Origin: Artemia franciscana
Lineage: Eukaryota > Arthropoda > Branchiopoda > Anostraca > Artemiidae
Length of the DNA: 64,000 bases
Direction: 5' to 3'
Assembly (NCBI RefSeq): GCF_032884065.1
Contig: NC_088881.1
Location: 2,972,001-3,036,000, forward strand
Numbering within the stretch: position 1 is the stretch's first letter; each line of letters starts with the position of its first letter. The notes below the pieces were generated by a model. That model saw nothing but the letters and a program-made list of their open reading frames with translations. It ran no database searches and was not told the DNA's origin. Positions 62,794 to 64,000 of this stretch are shown here, one piece after another. Made by a program: the position numbers and the translations under genes.

Positions 62794-63702
62794 AGCTTGG
62801 TGCTGCGGTGAGTTGTTAGTAGTAGTAGTATTTATAGTAGGTTGGTGCTGCGGTGAGTTGTTAGTAGTAGTAATATTTATAGTAGCTTGGTGCTGCGGTG
62901 AGTTGTTAGTAGTAGTAGTATTTATAGTAGCTTGGTGCTGCGGTGAGTTGTTAGTAGTAGTAGTATTTATAGTAGCTTGGTGCTGCGGTGAGTTGTTAGT
63001 AGTAGTAGTATTTATAGTAGCTTGGTGCTGCGGTGAGTTGTTAGTAGTAGTAGTATTTATAGTAGCTTGGTGCTGCGGTGAGTTGTTAGTAGTAGTAGTT
63101 GTATTTATAGTAGCTTGGTGCTGCGGTGAGTTGTTAGTATTAGTAGTATTTATAGTAGCTTGGTGCTGCGGTGAGTTGTTAGTAGTAGTAGTATTTATAG
63201 TAGCTTGGTGCTGCGGTGAGTTGTTAGTAGTAGTAGTAGTATTTATAGTAGCTTGGTGCTGCGGTGAGTTGTTAGTAGTAGTAGTAGTATTTATAGTAGC
63301 TTGGTGCTGCGGTGAGTTGTTAGTAGTAGTAGTATTTATAGTAGCTTGGTGCTGCGGTGAGTTGTTAGTAGTAGTAGTATTTATAGTAGCTTGGTGCTGC
63401 GGTGAGTTGTTAGTAGTAGTAGTAGTATTTATAGTAGCTTGGTGCTACGGTGAGTTGTTAGTAGTAGTAGTATTTATAGTAGCTTGGTGCTGCGGTGAGT
63501 TGTTAGTAGTAGTAGTAGTATTTATAGTAGCTTGGTGCTGCGGTGAGTTGTTAGTATTAGTAGTATTTATAGTAGCTTGGTGCTGCGGTGAGTTGTTAGT
63601 AGTAGTAGTAGTAGCTTGGTGCTGCGGTGAGTTGTTAGTAGTAGTAGTATTTATAGTAGCTTGGTGCTGCGGTGAGTTGTTAGTAGCAGTATTTATAGCA
63701 GT
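62794..63702 (+). repeat. Minisatellite, ~45-bp units, ~20 copies
   Basis: Unit: AGCTTGGTGCTGCGGTGAGT, TGTTAGTAGTAGTAGTATTT, ATAGT. Lengths vary mainly by number of GTA triplets, with one deletion near 63600. Because almost every length is a multiple of three, frames stay open on both strands (308 codons at 62813-63739 and over 100 on the minus strand). The translated repeat (FIVAWCCGELLVVVV) is not a protein. The unit equals a LINE ORF2 end plus its TAG-repeat tail. Confidence 0.93.
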
Positions 63703-64000
63703 ATGCTGTAATTGTAACACCGTAGCTTCAAACGGGTGAGTAGGAGAGGGTAGTTTAGGCATGTTTCGTGGACATTCTTCTGACTGATAAAAGGGGTACC
63801 CTATCCTTTCTATTTGTTTGTATATATCGTTAGTCGGGTATCAAAAGGTCGTATCTCCATAATTGTAAATTTTCAGAAGAGCGAAAAAAAAACCTCACAA
63901 CTTTTTTTCTCCTTAGATAGCTGTAATGTAAAACAAAAACGGCTTTGAAATGTGTTGATTTTATATATCAATTGGTTCTTGTTTTATGGTTATCGGAGGG
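63703..64000. other. Unassigned to window end
   Basis: Nothing recognised. Confidence 0.5.

Noticed and set aside
62813-63739. A 308-residue repetitive membrane-like protein
   Set aside because: It is a translated minisatellite with both strands open because unit lengths are multiples of three.

Overview
This window looks like animal nuclear DNA: AT-rich, full of repeats, with small exons joined by GT-AG introns and a 100-N scaffold gap at 10851-10950. The transposon mix (an RT-bearing LINE, a Penelope-like element, Helitrons, MITEs, a tRNA-derived SINE) and long (TA)n runs fit an invertebrate. The repeat families remind me of crustacean, possibly brine-shrimp (Artemia), genomic DNA, but that is memory and not proof. 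Nearly all of the longer open frames are chance or repeat-derived. Several come from (TA)n runs, and the longest (308 codons, 62813-63739) is a minisatellite.

The one host gene I can name is an Eph receptor tyrosine kinase on the + strand. Its start is split over three small exons: a signal-peptide exon (48147-48234), a short exon opening the ephrin-binding domain (50451-50530), and a 110-codon exon carrying most of that domain (54268-54597). The splice phases agree (1, 0, 0). The rest of the receptor must lie beyond 64000.

The main structural feature is that 1-10850 is repeated almost base for base at 41728-52572. The left copy carries the first two Eph exons (6420-6507, 8730-8809), stops exactly at the N gap, and has no third exon. 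The simplest reading is that 1-10850 is an allelic contig placed next to the contig that already contains the locus. A real segmental duplication remains possible.

Layout: 1-10850 left copy (MITE, LINE RT remnant, SINE, Helitron end with (TA)n, Eph exons 1-2). 10951-15575 large tandem-structured repeat elements, one split by a Penelope-like insertion. 15575-20900 a dispersed repeat family and a dimeric tandem repeat. 21100-22900 a possible minus-strand terminal exon and a LINE tail. 22980-25550 tandem duplications. 25713-27072 a third copy of the large element. 28120-29860 two head-to-head Helitron ends between (TA)n runs. 30000-33000 mostly unassigned, with a possible terminal exon at 32800. 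33090-36405 a 325-bp MITE and two striking tandem arrays (295 bp and 73 bp). 37200-41727 Penelope, LINE and MITE debris. 41728-54597 the right copy and Eph exon 3. 54600-64000 presumably Eph intron 3, with dispersed repeats, a foldback, LINE tails, and a 45-bp minisatellite that appears to have grown from a LINE 3' end.
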